Positions 46,702 through 57,680 of a DNA stretch of 64,000 nucleotides are shown here, in pieces (within the stretch, counting starts at the first letter, position 1; every line of letters begins with the position of its first letter). Source of the DNA: Cannabis sativa (Eukaryota > Streptophyta > Magnoliopsida > Rosales > Cannabaceae); contig NC_083603.1 of NCBI RefSeq assembly GCF_029168945.1, forward strand, positions 44,082,396-44,146,395, given 5' to 3'. The position numbers and the translations under genes were made by a program. Below the pieces are notes generated by a model. That model saw only the letters and a program-made list of their open reading frames with translations, was not told the origin of the DNA and searched no databases.

Positions 46702-46955
46702 ATCGATATTTTGTCGACATGATGTCGACAAAATATCGATAACTTCTCAAAAACAACAAAATGCTCGTTGTCGACATTCTCCGTCGACAAACATGTCGAC
46801 AAAATGTCGACAAATAGTTAATCCCAAAGTTGGTTGCATGATGTCGATAACATGTCGACATCATGTCGACATAACGTCGATAATGGTCGTCACTGACCTT
46901 TCCTCCATAATCATCGACAAACCATCGACATTTCATCGACATATCATCGATAACA
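46702..46955. repeat. RTCGAY array, right outer: four four-unit blocks
   Basis: Four more blocks of four cores, mostly 11 bp apart (the second block has 12- and 13-bp steps). They lie inside the right leader, whose minus-strand GTAAGT donor is at 47098, mirroring the left array. Confidence 0.86.
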
Positions 46956-47382
46956 CTGGAAAACCCGTAAATCGATCGAAAACCGGATCTCCGCGTATCT
47001 CAAATTTTCGTACCAAAACAAATAGCTCCAACAATAAACACACGTATAACAATTTTAAACTACATAAAGTCAAACAAAATGCTTAAAATGCAACTTACCC
47101 ATTATAATGGTGTAAGATTCTTGAGTGATGTTGTATTGTGCTTCGGTTTTCCACCAACACCCACCGAGAAAACAACCATGCAACAGCAAATAATATCGTG
47201 TGGACGGATTTCACTTCGTTTTTCATAAATTTTTCAAATTTTTTCCTGTAGAGAGAGTGGTGCACGAGAGAGAGGGAAGAGGGAAGAGAGAGAGAGAAAT
47301 ACACTTTCAGATTTTAGCTTTTGTTTTTTATTTTATTTTTTTAAAAAAAGGGTAAAATGGGAAGTTCATGTAATTAATGGAC

Positions 47383-47458
47383 TAAATTTGTACAAATTAT
47401 AAAGGGGTATAAATTTTGATATAGGTTGTATTATTAGGGTCAAAAATTGAAATTTTCC
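47383..47458 (-). repeat. Right terminal inverted repeat of the MULE
   Basis: Read in reverse it starts GGAAAATTTCAATTTTTGAC and follows the left repeat almost base for base to TTTGTACAAATTTA. Confidence 0.92.
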
Positions 47459-47467
47459 TTGGAAAAT

Positions 47468-49551
47468 GTGATTGTCATTTACTAAGATGCATGTGTATTG
47501 ATGGAATAAACAATTGGATACTCATACAAAGACATTTGATAGGTACTTATTTTTAGGTACTCTTTTTTTCTACTAGATTTGTCATTGACTGTTTAATGAG
47601 GTTATTTTTCTATTAAAAAAGGTATTAAGCTAAATTCACCACTTAAAAAAAAGCCTAAATTCACAATTTTTCAAGGGAAATTCAGATTTTTTATGTGCTA
47701 TGTTTTCATGCTGTTTTATTAGCACTTACGTGTCATATTTGAAGTCTAATTTATATTCGTTTTTTGTCTTATTCTCCTTATACGTATTGTTATTGTTTGT
47801 TTTTTTCCTTAGAACAAATTATTCTCATTTAATTTTTTTTTAATAGAAAAAGTTTTATTATGCAAAATTTGTGCTTTTAGGTTGACAAATAATAATAATT
47901 TACATTTCCCTAGTGGTAAAAACAATTGATCTTTCTTCTTCTTTTTGAAAGAGAAAAACAATTGATCCTAGTAACTACCATTGCTCAAAGTAGAAAAACA
48001 CTCATTGGGCAAGCTGTAGACTTTATAAGCAATATCTATTAAAACTCCTATTAAATAAAAGAGACAATGGTACTGTAGAAGCTAATAATATATACTTTGC
48101 ATCATTAGGATATGATGATAATTAATTATGCATTGATGAATGATATCATTGTCCATGATGAGTTGAATACCAGAAAGGCATTATATATATGTATAAAGTA
48201 GTGCCCTCACATTAGTGTAAAGTTAGTAATTGGTACCCCATGCCATGAGTGACAAGGACTTTACCAATATCTATTTTTCAACTTTTCTTAATTCAAAATC
48301 CCTGATATTAAGGCAACTCAAATCTTCTCCATAATTATGTTAGGAATCAAAATTATTTCAAATTTAATGTGCACCAAATCAAAAATAAGTTCAAGCAACA
48401 TTTAGTGTCTTCTTTGATCACTTTTGAAACTTTGCTTTTCAACACTAATTTTTTTGATAAAGAAGTGAGTTGTTAAATTTTATGAATGACAAGTGTTGGT
48501 AAATAAATAGGTGAGTCCATCAATTTTTTTTTTCTACACCTTTTCCATTAAAACAAAAGGGTTAAATGGGTGGAAGTAAAATGGTGAGGACAAATTTTAA
48601 ATGTAATAATTGAAGAGGAAAATAGATTTGATTGAAGTGAGTTGAATGAGTCATAACAAATTGACTTTACAGCCAGATTCCCCTTCAAATCAAAACAAAG
48701 ATGGGACCAATGATTTCTTGGTTTTGCCTTAAGCATCATATGGTATGTCTTTATCTAATAATTAAAAATCAATAGAGGTGACTTAATTTATGATGAGGAT
48801 TTATTCATGACTAGCTTTAATCACACCCCCAAAACACCAAAATAAAGAAAAATAGTATCCATCACTGATTATGATAAATGGGTATTGGGTAGAATTGAAA
48901 GATCAACTTTGTTTTTTTTTTATTTTTGGTTGGAAAAAGATCAACTTTATTAAACCCATGATTTTTTTTTTCTTTTTTTCTTTCTCAACTCATTGATCGA
49001 GACATCTCAGATGAACATTTAGAAATTCACATTAAAAGAAACAAACTTTTTTTTCCAAAAAATAAAAAATTAAATTAGTGCCTTTAGCCACCACCACTAG
49101 GCCTTGCCTCATTAAACCCAAAGTAGGGCTTGTTTATTATGAATATTGTTGTCAAAAACAAAAATTACAAATATTTTAATATAATGGCATGGTATTCTAT
49201 TCACCTGGGAAATCTCTAGCCTTCTCTTTTTGTCCATGTTATTGTTCATGCTCATGCAGATGCTAGTGCTACTGATGTAGAAATACCCTCTGCCCATGCC
49301 TGGGCGGGATTTCTACACCTCAGTGAGGAAGGAAATTTTTCCTGTCGCGACATGGGAGAGAGGGGCACTCCAACCCTGTCTCCTAATTGTCATATAATAC
49401 AATATGAAAGTCTTTTCTCTATCCCCTTCTATTTTCTGTTGTAAGTTTTGAAATCTTTTTAGGAGTGGGAGGCTTTTTTACATCCTTTTTTTTCTAAGTA
49501 TTTTTCAATTAATGAACCCCGTTGAAGTTAAGACCATAACAGGGGGCTTTC
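47468..49551. other. Intergenic region, no gene seen
   Basis: AT-rich DNA with poly-T and poly-A runs. The last 300 bp (49260-49550) is less AT-rich and, joined to 54802-54900 across the Gypsy insertion, may be part of another old repeat. No coding region or RNA could be supported. Confidence 0.5.
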
Positions 49552-49886
49552 TGATACGAATGTGAGGCCTCCTATTAAGTTTACTTATGCTAGAAGGGGT
49601 AAGCAAGGTAAATTGGCTTAGGAGGGGGTATTTTGGTAATTGTCTTTAGCAGTGAGCTACCTTTTGTATGGGAAAGGATTGTGATTTTCAGTTATGCAAT
49701 TTGTAAGAGAAAACTACCTCTTCTGCATCAGGTGAGAGCTGCCATAGCTCTCTACCTTGTGTGGAAGCTTATTTCCTCTGTTTTGATATTCAATAATAGC
49801 TCCTACTGTGAATTTCACTACTGTGCCTACTGTTACTTTGTTGTGTGTGTGCTGGTTATTATTTGAACTGCTACAGGTGCCCATCA
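49552..49886 (+). repeat. 5' LTR of Gypsy-2
   Basis: 335 bp, TG...CA ends, identical in length to the right LTR. It differs from it at CTTTAGCAGTG/CTTTAGTAGTG and CTTTGTTG/CTTTGCTG. Confidence 0.95.
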
Positions 49887-49888
49887 TT

Positions 49889-49900
49889 TGGTATCAGAGC
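49889..49900 (+). other. Primer-binding site of Gypsy-2
   Basis: TGGTATCAGAGC starts 2 nt after the 5' LTR and matches initiator tRNA-Met. Confidence 0.9.
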
Positions 49901-49929
49901 CGGCCGAATCTGGTGAATGTCGTCGACGA

Positions 49930-50905
49930 GGATGGAGAAAAAAGTTGAAGGGATTGAAGTCGGTTGGATAGCGTGAAGCAGGACATTCATAACATCAAGT
50001 TGATTCTCGGAGAATCCAAGGAATCCCAGGAACGAACTGTTACGGGACTTGCTGAACAAATCCGATTGTGCTTGAATGGCCAGGCGAGGATGGCCGATGA
50101 GTTTTGTGCACTCCGAGAGAGCCAGATGCCGACGCAGAGCTCCGGTCGGCGATCTGTAAATGAAAGACCTCCATCGCCGGCAGTGGTTGGGTCGAATGGG
50201 AGAGATGGAGACGGAGGAAGGCGTTCGGAGTTTCGGGCAAGGAAGATAGAATTACCTGTGTATTCAGGCGACGATCCCGACGAATGGACTTACAGAGCCG
50301 ACCGTTACTTTGGGTTGCAAAGGTTGACGCTGGCGGAGCAATTAGAGGCGGCGATAATGTGTTTAGAGGGGGCGGCGCTTAATTGGTTTCGTTGGGAGAA
50401 TTCCAGGAATACTATCGGTTCATGGGACGAATTGAAATTAATGCTGGTACGCCGATTCCGATCTGCTCACGAAGGGACAATCTATGATCGGTTCTTCGCT
50501 CTCCGCCAAACCGATTCCGTGCAAGAGTATCGTCGGAGGTTTGAATCTCTTGCAGCTGCTATGGGAGCAATGGGAGACCAAGGGTTGCAGGCCGTGTTTG
50601 TTAATGGGCTGAGAATGGAAATCCAAGGCCCATTACGCCTATTACATCCTAATGGGCTCATTAGGGCCATGGAACTTGCTGAGTCAATTGAAGCAAACCA
50701 AACTCTTGTGAGAAACTATAAAACCGGGTCTAATAGATTAATTCATAACCGGCCCAGTTCATTGAGTGTGCCTGAGACACGGGTTCCACACGTAATTTCT
50801 TCCCCAACATACTCAACTCAACCACTTCAGTCAATAGTAAGACTACTTCGGCATCATCATCATCTTCACCAACTAGCTTCAAACGTTTCACAGAGGCCGA
50901 ATTGA
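49930..50905 (+). pseudogene. Gypsy-2 gag, frameshifted
   Basis: The likely start ATG at 49930 (MEKKVEGIE) runs into a TGA within 15 codons. The real gag frame continues one base off, from about 49960 (DSVKQDIHNIK). Gag signatures follow (RKIELPVYSGDDPDEWTYR, ALNWFRWEN, SVQEYRRRFESLA, FVNGL). A second frame slip lies near 50825-50835, after which the pol frame carries the linker into the zinc knuckle. These could be true mutations; sequencing or assembly errors should be excluded. Confidence 0.8.
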
Positions 50906-53900
50906 GAGAAAAGAAGGAACGTGGTGTGTGTTTCAAGTGTGATGGACGCTGGTTTCGGGGACATGAGTGTAAGGAGGCTGAGCTAGTGGTGGTGGTTGTC
51001 CAAGATGAGGCCCAAGAAGAACCCCCGGACGACTATGTTGCTGAGATGGTTGGACTTCCTCCGGTGGGAACAGCCACAGAAGCCCAAACAGTTGAAGTCT
51101 CTCTACATTCCGTGGTGGGCTTAACTCCTCCAAAGACAATGAAAATGTTGGGATCAATCCATGGACATGATGTGGTGGTATTAGTGGATAGCGGGGCGAC
51201 TCACAATTTTGTTACTTTGGATCTTGCCACCAAATTGGCGCTTCCAGTCACAAGTACAGAGGCTTACGGAGTGCAACTTGGGAGCGGGCAAGCAATTAAA
51301 GGTACGGGGGTATGCCGTGGAGTTCCATTGACTTTGCAAAGTATTGATATTGTGGATGATTTTCTTCCGCTTCCGTTGGGCAATACGGATGTGATTTTGG
51401 GAGTTCAATGGTTGAATACATTGCAGAAAACCACACACGATTGGCAAGAGCATACCATGGAGTTTCATCTTGGCAACAAACGAGTGGTTTTACAAGGGGA
51501 TCCCACCTTGCATAAAACACCAGTTTCTCTGAAGTCCTTAATGGCTACTTTACAAACCGAGAAGATTGGTGTTTGGGTGGAATTGGGACATTCGGCAGTC
51601 ATGGCAGCAGAGGAAGAACCATCGGAAGCCATCTCCGCCTTGCTACAGCGCTATAATGCCGTGTTTGAGGAGCCACGGTCTCTACCACCACCTCGACAAC
51701 ATGACCATGCCATCGCCTTACGACCGGACGCAGCACCAGTTAGTGTTCGGCCGTATCGATACCCCCAGATCACAAAGGATGAGATTGAGCGGTTGATTGA
51801 CCAAATGAAAAGTGCAAAGATCATTCAAGATAGCAACAGCCCCTTTTCTAGCCCGGTCTTGTTAGTCAAAAAGAAGGACGGTAGTTGGCGGTTCTGTGTG
51901 GACTACCGTTCCCTTAATCGAGCCACCATTCCAGATAAGTTTCCTATACCGGTCATTGATGAACTCTTGGATGAATTACATGGTGCTCAAGTGTTCTCTA
52001 AAATTGATCTGCGCTCAGGTTACCACCAAATCAGAGTTCGGCCTAAAGATGTTCATAAGACGGCTTTTCGCACTCATGAAGGCCATTATGAGTTTTTGGT
52101 CATGCCGTTTGGTCTTACTAATGCTCCTGCCACCTTCCAATCTCAGATGAACGCACTTTTCAAGCCTTGGCTGCGAGAATGTGTTCTGGTATTCTTTGAT
52201 GACATCCTGGTCTATAGCCCTGACGAAGCTACACACATACAACACCTAGAGCTTGTGCTTCAAACTCTCCTTAAGCATCAGTTTTTTGCTAATAAGAAGA
52301 AGTGTTCTTTTGGGCAGCGACGGATTGAGTACTTGGGTCATGTAGTGAGTGGCCACGGGGTTGCGGTGGATGATACAAAAATCAAAGCCATGGTGGATTG
52401 GCCTCTCCCTACTTCGATTAAAGCTCTACGTGGGTTCCTAGGTCTTACAGGGTATTATCGCAAGTTTGTCAAGAATTATGGTTCTATTGCTCGGCCTCTG
52501 ACAGATCAATTGAAGAAGGATAGTTTTGCTTGGTCCTCGGCAGCAACCGAAGCTTTTGAGTCTCTCAAAACAGCAATGACTACGGTTCCCGTGTTAGCCC
52601 TTCCTGATTTTACCAAGCCATTTGTGGTTGAAGCGGATGCCTCCGGATATGGGTTAGGAGCGGTTTTGATGCAAGAAGGGCGACCTATTGCTTGCTTCAG
52701 TCAGATTCTGAAACCGCGAGCTCAACTTAAGTCCATCTATGAGAAGGAATTAATGGCCATTGTGTTGGCGGTCCTTAAGTGGAGGCCATACTTACTAGGT
52801 CGCCGCTTTATTGTCCGTACCGATCAACAAAGCTTGAAGTTCCTCTTGGAACAACGATTGGTCACTCCGGAACATCAGAAATGGTTGGTCAAACTTTTAA
52901 GGTATGATTTTGATATCCACTATCGGCCGGGGGTGGGTAACCGAGCTGCGGATGCTTTGTCTCGAGTGCAGCCTGTAGAATGCTCTATCCTTACTACTAC
53001 TACTTGGTTGGATTGGACGGTGATTGAACAAGAAATTAAGCAAGATCCTTTCCTCTCTCGAGTAGTGGCAGATTTGGAACAAGGAAAGGATGTCTTGGGT
53101 TTTACCTTCGAGAAGCAGCGTCTGTTGTATCGGAAACGACTTGTTCTGGCTGCCACATCATCCTTGATTTCACATTTCCTTCGGGAATACCATAGCTCTC
53201 CAATCGGTGGTCATTCGGGAGAGTATCGGACTTACCTTCGCCTTCGGGAAGATGTTTATTGGGTCGGTATGAAAGCGCAAGTGGGGAATTTTGTGCGCGC
53301 TTGTGAAGTGTGCCAACGGAACAAGCACTTGGCCATGTCACCGGGGGGTCTCTTGCAGCCTTTAGATCTACCCGCACAGGTTTGGGAGGACTTGACTATG
53401 GATTTTATTGAGGGGTTGCCAAAATCAGAAGGTGTTGACACAATCTTAGTGGTTGTGGATCGTTTGAGCAAATACAGTCACTTTATTGCCCTCAAACACC
53501 CTTTCACAGCTCGCACAGTTGCCGAAGCCTTCCTTCATCAAGTGGTCAAGTTACATGGGGTTCCTCGGACCATTGTCTCGGATCGTGACCGCGTCTTTCT
53601 CAGTCATTTTTGGGCTGAGCTATTCCGCCTCCAGGGCACTGAACTCCACCATAGCACCGCCTACCACCCGCAAACTGATGGCCAATCCGAAGTGGTAAAT
53701 CGTTGCCTCGAGACTTATCTTCGTTGTTTGGCTTTTGATCGGCCTAAGGCATGGGCCAAGTGGTTGTCTTGGGCAGAGTACTGGTACAATACTACTTTCC
53801 ACTCCTCCTTGGGTTGTACTCCATTCAAGGTGTTATATGGGCGTGACCCACCAGCATTAATTCGGTATTCTGAGGGATCCACTTCTGTCTTGGCACTCGA

Positions 53901-54480
53901 GCAGTATTTGGAAGAACGAGATGGGTTTTTGGATGATCTCAAAATGCACTTGTTGCGTGCTCAACACAAGATGAAGGCAGCATCTGATTCTTCTCGTCGA
54001 CATGTTGAGTTTGCAGTTGGCGATCGAGTCTTCCTTAAGCTACGTCCTTATCGGCAGAAGTCCTTAGCCCTCTGCAAGAATGAGAAGCTGGCTGCTCGTT
54101 TCTATGGGCCCTTCACTGTTCTGAAACGGATTGGTGTCGTCGCTTATCATTTGGACCTTCCCACATCATCAGCGGTTCACCCCGTCTTCCATGTGTCCCA
54201 ACTCCGTGCGGCGGTTGGTTCAGCTCACTCGTCCCCTACCATACCTCCTACATTGACTGCTGATTTGGAGTTGTTGGTCGAACCTGCGGAACTTTTGAAT
54301 GTGCGTCAACGGCCTACACCTACGGAAGCTCCTATCGAAGTGTTGATTCGTTGGAAAGATTTGCCTCTTTTCGAAGCTACTTGGGAGAAGTTTGACACCA
54401 TTGCAACCCAGTTTCCAGATTTTAACCTTGGGGACAAGGTTCGGGATTTTGGGGGGGGGGGGGTAATGATACGAATGTGA
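50902..54480 (+). CDS. Gypsy-2 pol polyprotein (PR-RT-RH-IN)
   Basis: An open frame of about 1190 codons. In order: zinc knuckle [14 protein letters not shown] (residues 10-23); aspartic protease [12 protein letters not shown] (about 93-104); reverse transcriptase with [15 protein letters not shown] and the catalytic FFDDILVYS; RNase H ([34 protein letters not shown]); integrase with an H-H-C-C finger (ending CEVCQRNK) and the DDE residues in [16 protein letters not shown] and [10 protein letters not shown]; and a chromodomain-like tail ([18 protein letters not shown]). All catalytic residues are intact. It begins without its own ATG because it is the downstream part of a gag-pol frame. The TGA stop lies 12 nt inside the 3' LTR, after the G-rich polypurine tract. 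Confidence 0.93.
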   Translation: MREKKERGVCFKCDGRWFRGHECKEAELVVVVVQDEAQEEPPDDYVAEMVGLPPVGTATEAQTVEVSLHSVVGLTPPKTMKMLGSIHGHDVVVLVDSGATHNFVTLDLATKLALPVTSTEAYGVQLGSGQAIKGTGVCRGVPLTLQSIDIVDDFLPLPLGNTDVILGVQWLNTLQKTTHDWQEHTMEFHLGNKRVVLQGDPTLHKTPVSLKSLMATLQTEKIGVWVELGHSAVMAAEEEPSEAISALLQRYNAVFEEPRSLPPPRQHDHAIALRPDAAPVSVRPYRYPQITKDEIERLIDQMKSAKIIQDSNSPFSSPVLLVKKKDGSWRFCVDYRSLNRATIPDKFPIPVIDELLDELHGAQVFSKIDLRSGYHQIRVRPKDVHKTAFRTHEGHYEFLVMPFGLTNAPATFQSQMNALFKPWLRECVLVFFDDILVYSPDEATHIQHLELVLQTLLKHQFFANKKKCSFGQRRIEYLGHVVSGHGVAVDDTKIKAMVDWPLPTSIKALRGFLGLTGYYRKFVKNYGSIARPLTDQLKKDSFAWSSAATEAFESLKTAMTTVPVLALPDFTKPFVVEADASGYGLGAVLMQEGRPIACFSQILKPRAQLKSIYEKELMAIVLAVLKWRPYLLGRRFIVRTDQQSLKFLLEQRLVTPEHQKWLVKLLRYDFDIHYRPGVGNRAADALSRVQPVECSILTTTTWLDWTVIEQEIKQDPFLSRVVADLEQGKDVLGFTFEKQRLLYRKRLVLAATSSLISHFLREYHSSPIGGHSGEYRTYLRLREDVYWVGMKAQVGNFVRACEVCQRNKHLAMSPGGLLQPLDLPAQVWEDLTMDFIEGLPKSEGVDTILVVVDRLSKYSHFIALKHPFTARTVAEAFLHQVVKLHGVPRTIVSDRDRVFLSHFWAELFRLQGTELHHSTAYHPQTDGQSEVVNRCLETYLRCLAFDRPKAWAKWLSWAEYWYNTTFHSSLGCTPFKVLYGRDPPALIRYSEGSTSVLALEQYLEERDGFLDDLKMHLLRAQHKMKAASDSSRRHVEFAVGDRVFLKLRPYRQKSLALCKNEKLAARFYGPFTVLKRIGVVAYHLDLPTSSAVHPVFHVSQLRAAVGSAHSSPTIPPTLTADLELLVEPAELLNVRQRPTPTEAPIEVLIRWKDLPLFEATWEKFDTIATQFPDFNLGDKVRDFGGGGVMIRM
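54440..54466 (+). other. Polypurine tract of Gypsy-2
   Basis: The segment GGGATTTT, then 13 G, then TAA directly precedes the 3' LTR. It also encodes the final Gly run of pol, so slippage in the G tract would alter the pol C-terminus. Confidence 0.7.
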
Positions 54481-54801
54481 GGCCTCCTATTAAGTTTACT
54501 TATGCTAGAAGGGGTAAGCAAGGTAAATTGGCTTAGGAGGGGGTATTTTGGTAATTGTCTTTAGTAGTGAGCTACCTTTTGTATGGGAAAGGATTGTGAT
54601 TTTCAGTTATGCAATTTGTAAGAGAAAACTACCTCTTCTGCATCAGGTGAGAGCTGCCATAGCTCTCTACCTTGTGTGGAAGCTTATTTCCTCTGTTTTG
54701 ATATTCAATAATAGCTCCTACTGTGAATTTCACTACTGTGCCTACTGTTACTTTGCTGTGTGTGTGCTGGTTATTATTTGAACTGCTACAGGTGCCCATC
54801 A
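54467..54801 (+). repeat. 3' LTR of Gypsy-2
   Basis: Partner of 49552-49886, followed by the CTTTC duplication at 54802-54806. Confidence 0.95.
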
Positions 54802-54806
54802 CTTTC

Positions 54807-55535
54807 CTGCCCTCCCTTTACCGGGATTAGGCGGAGGTCAAGGATGGAGCAAGTGAAGCATTCCTTGAAACTCCCGGCTCCTATGTGCATCCCTACCTAT
54901 GACATTATGACACTAATGTTGATTTAGACCATAACCTAAGCACCACACTGCTGAATCCAAACTATCCTAAAAGTAAACACTATTGTGAATCCAACTCTAT
55001 TAACAATATATATTTGATACTCATATAACATTAATATTCATAAATGATCCACTTTTCATATTATCAAACATCTAATACAAAATTCCATACAATCTAATTG
55101 TCTTTCAATTGTGAATACTTATTAAGCATTGTAAAGCCTAATACAAAATTAAGTAATTAATTATGTTATAAATATCATAGTATTAGAATGTCATGTAAAT
55201 AATGTATAAATACGATGAATTGTGTTTATACAAAAAGGTAGTGCTTATCTCATTCTCCATCATGGGGAAATACTCAAGAGAAAAGAAAGTTTATTTTTTA
55301 GAAGATTCAAAACCTTCTTTGTAACCTCCAACAATGGCGACAAATTAGGGTATCTTTGGTAACCATTTTAAAAATGGTTTTTTGTTTTTAAAATTGAAAT
55401 TTTGAAAACACCAATAAAAATTGTGTTCGGTAACTTAGTTTTACTTTTTATTTTTAAAATTAAGAAACAAATTATATTGAATTTTAAAAACAGTTTTTAT
55501 ATGATTTTAAAAATTTTTAAAAACACTTTTATCTT

Positions 55536-55537
<2 letters not shown>
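54807..55537. other. Intergenic region, no gene seen
   Basis: 54807-54900 is moderately GC-rich and may continue the repeat interrupted by Gypsy-2. The rest is AT-rich with no coding signal. Confidence 0.5.

Positions 55538-55616
<79 letters not shown>
55538..55616. repeat. (CT)n microsatellite
   Basis: 79 bp of uninterrupted CT. Shorter CT tracts lie at 55728-55757. The Leu/Ser and Arg/Glu frames across it are artefacts of the repeat. Confidence 0.97.
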
Positions 55617-55620
<4 letters not shown>

Positions 55621-55816
55621 CAATCACCTTCATCAGAGGAGAGCTTCATTTCCATGGCTTCAAAGGTAAATCTCTTCCTCACTGTATATTTATTTGGTTC
55701 TATATTCCTCTCTCTCTATAGATCTCGCCTCTCTCTCTCTCTCTCGCTCTCTCTCTCCCCTTATTTCTCAGATTTTTTTTTTGTTATTCCTTCATTCTCA
55801 GATCCGAAAATGAAAA

Positions 55817-55871
55817 ATGAGAAGAGAATGACAATGAAAGTTGTTTCTTAGAGAGAAATATTTTTTTTGCT
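55817..55871. repeat. Copy of a segment also present at 58063-58118
   Basis: The stretch GAGAAGAGAATGACAATGAA through TTTTTTTTGC is repeated nearly exactly at 58066-58118. It is one piece of the local duplication pattern around the TFIIE beta promoter. Confidence 0.7.
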
Positions 55872-55909
55872 TTTTAACCATAAGTGAATTTTTGCCTTTC
55901 AAAAAATAA

Positions 55910-56281
55910 GATAAATTTGAATCGTAAATACTTAAGTTTAACTATCGGTTACAAATAAATATCCAAGTTTAATTTTTAACGGTAATAATACTTAAGTTAT
56001 ATTTTTAGAACTTCCGCAAGTACCTATCCATTAAGTATCACGCTATTATTGACGTGCTATTTTCTTATTAATATATTTAAATTCATTTTTAATTAAAAAG
56101 TAAAAATTTAATGACGTGAACGTATTTAGGATGCCACGTGGTGGTTGACTTAACACTTAACGATCATGTGCTTACAAAAATTTTAAAAATATAATTTAAG
56201 TATTGTTACCGTCAAAAATTAAACTTCGATATTTATTTTCAACCAAGAGTAAAATTTAGGCATTTATGCCACAAATTACTC
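55910..56281. mobile_element. MULE-type MITE with about 100-bp inverted repeats
   Basis: The left arm from GATAAATTTGAATCGTAAAT and the right arm, read in reverse from GAGTAATTTGTGGCATAAAT, align over about 100 bp. Shared words include AAATAAATATC and AAGTTTAATTTTT. The flanks are A-rich, so the target duplication is ambiguous. The right arm resembles the truncated element at 63887. Confidence 0.7.
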
Positions 56282-56389
56282 AAAATAATATAAAAAGAGG
56301 GGTTAAATTGTCAGAAAAAACTTTATGAGTAGCCATTTCTTGAAATAACTCTAATTTTGTGGTTTGTGAAATAACAAAGGTCGGTCTTT

Positions 56390-57049
56390 TATTTTTCTAT
56401 TTCTCCTATTCTTCTTTCTTCTTCCTTCCTTGTACTCCTCGTGTCCAGCTTCACCGCCATCAATCTCCACAAACCCCAAAGCTCTAATCTTTCACGGTGG
56501 GTTTTTGCTGTTCTTCATCTTTTTCATCATGGCATTTATTAAATTTCATATGCAGTAATTTTCGTTAACTACAACTTTCTGAATCTATGTATGTTTGAGA
56601 TATCTATGAAGAAATGGAAAATTTTGAATCTTGTTATCTTAAAAATTATGAATGTTTACATTAGATTATCAATGGTTTTGGTCTCTTTATCTCAAACCCC
56701 TAATTGTCCCTCTTTTTTTGATTGATTTGAATTAGTAGCAATGTTGTGATCCTGTTTAGTATTTGGTCCCATTTGGGTTTATGTATGTCTGACCTTTTTA
56801 TTGCTTTAATGGTTTCTGCTAAAGAAGGATATGTAAAAAAGGGGTCTTTTTTAATCTCATTTCTCTGTTCTTGTAATGGTTTGGAAGTTGAGAAAATTAT
56901 GATCTTTTTTCTTTAGTATTAGAATGATGCTGTATAAATTTTATTTAAGAGGACTCAAAAAAGGTAGCTGTAAGCCTCAAATGGTTAGGTATGTGATGAG
57001 CCCCTGGTCTGATGCGTCTACCAAAAGGACAGCCATAAAGGTCAAGCTT
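56390..57049. other. Leader-like and intron-like sequence, no coding gene
   Basis: 56400-56495 is pyrimidine-rich and ends at a donor-like CACG/GTGGGT, followed by T-rich intron-like DNA. It could be a non-coding exon of a gene I cannot identify, or debris of a duplicated leader. No coding exon was found. Confidence 0.3.
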
Positions 57050-57057
57050 AAGTTTTA

Positions 57058-57240
57058 GAGCATTGTTATTGGGAACCAGTGGTGCCCGACACCTTTTGTA
57101 GGTGGCACTCCACGATTGGTTAGCGATATTCTCTAAAAGCTATTTTCTTAAGTTAGATGAGACCTGATATTTAATTACATCAATAGCGGTATGACACCTC
57201 GGAGGGTGCTAGGCACCAGTGATGCCTTTTAGCAATTCTC
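57058..57240. mobile_element. hAT-type MITE
   Basis: 183 bp with inverted ends (left GAGCATTGTTATTGGGAACC; right in reverse GAGAATTGCTAAAAGGCATC, both continuing to ACTGGTGCC or AGTGGTGCC). A perfect 8-bp duplication AAGTTTTA flanks it (57050-57057 and 57241-57248). Confidence 0.78.
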
Positions 57241-57680
57241 AAGTTTTATTACAGCAAGTGATTCAGTTTTTAGTCTTTGTTTTGGTTAGTAGTTGTTGCT
57301 GATGTAGCAAGCTTTATTCTCTCTCTCTCTCTATATATATATATATAGCGAATTAGAACTTGGTTTCAGTCATGTTGAAAGAGTTTAGAATTGAGAGAAA
57401 TCTCTTGGGAGAGATATCTACACCTCTTGAAATGTTAGAATAGGAGAGAAAGCCTATCGAAGAGCTATTTCGTGTAATTCTTTGGTGATTAATAAAAGCA
57501 TTCGGTTGGGATTTCAATATTTGTGTATGAATTCTTTCTAATCTAAGAAAAGTCTATCAGTATGTGCTCTCAAGGTCTTAGATTTGAGCTCTTCATACCT
57601 ACTTGGCGATTCACATATAGTTTTCTGGTTCTGAAACATTAGAGGTATTGAATAAGAGACTCTACTTGTATATTTATAAC

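Larger units (their letters stand above)
38797..47458. mobile_element. Mutator-like element carrying transposase and DUF1985/Ulp1 genes
   Basis: The 8.66-kb element has long terminal inverted repeats (38798-38872 and 47383-47458) flanked by TTGGAAAA with one further mismatched base (38789-38797 and 47459-47467). Contents: a plus-strand DUF1985/Ulp1 pseudogene (39955-42770), a minus-strand MURA-type transposase pseudogene (43010-45617), a small plus-strand frame at 46214, and three regions of RTCGAY blocks. Both ends have a CT-rich leader followed inward by a GTAAGT donor (39268 on plus, 47098 on minus), so two transcripts probably point inward. Element base composition is more GC-rich than its surroundings. 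Mutator-like elements that carry Ulp1-like genes are known in plants (Kaonashi type). Confidence 0.9.
49552..54801 (+). mobile_element. Ty3/Gypsy LTR retrotransposon, very young (Gypsy-2)
   Basis: The LTRs 49552-49886 and 54467-54801 are both 335 bp (TGATACGAAT ... GTGCCCATCA) with only two differences seen. The target duplication is CTTTC (49547-49551 and 54802-54806). The primer-binding site TGGTATCAGAGC is at 49889-49900. A polypurine tract with 13 consecutive G ends against the right LTR. Gag and pol follow on the plus strand. Pol is open throughout, while gag has frame disruptions. The short LTRs and a C-terminal chromodomain-like tail fit a chromovirus. Confidence 0.95.

Noticed and set aside
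46682..46942. Cys/Arg/Met-rich frame on the minus strand
   Set aside because: It lies entirely over the outer right RTCGAY array.
55402..55851. 149-residue Leu/Ser-rich frame
   Set aside because: More than half is the CT microsatellite; no homologous domain.
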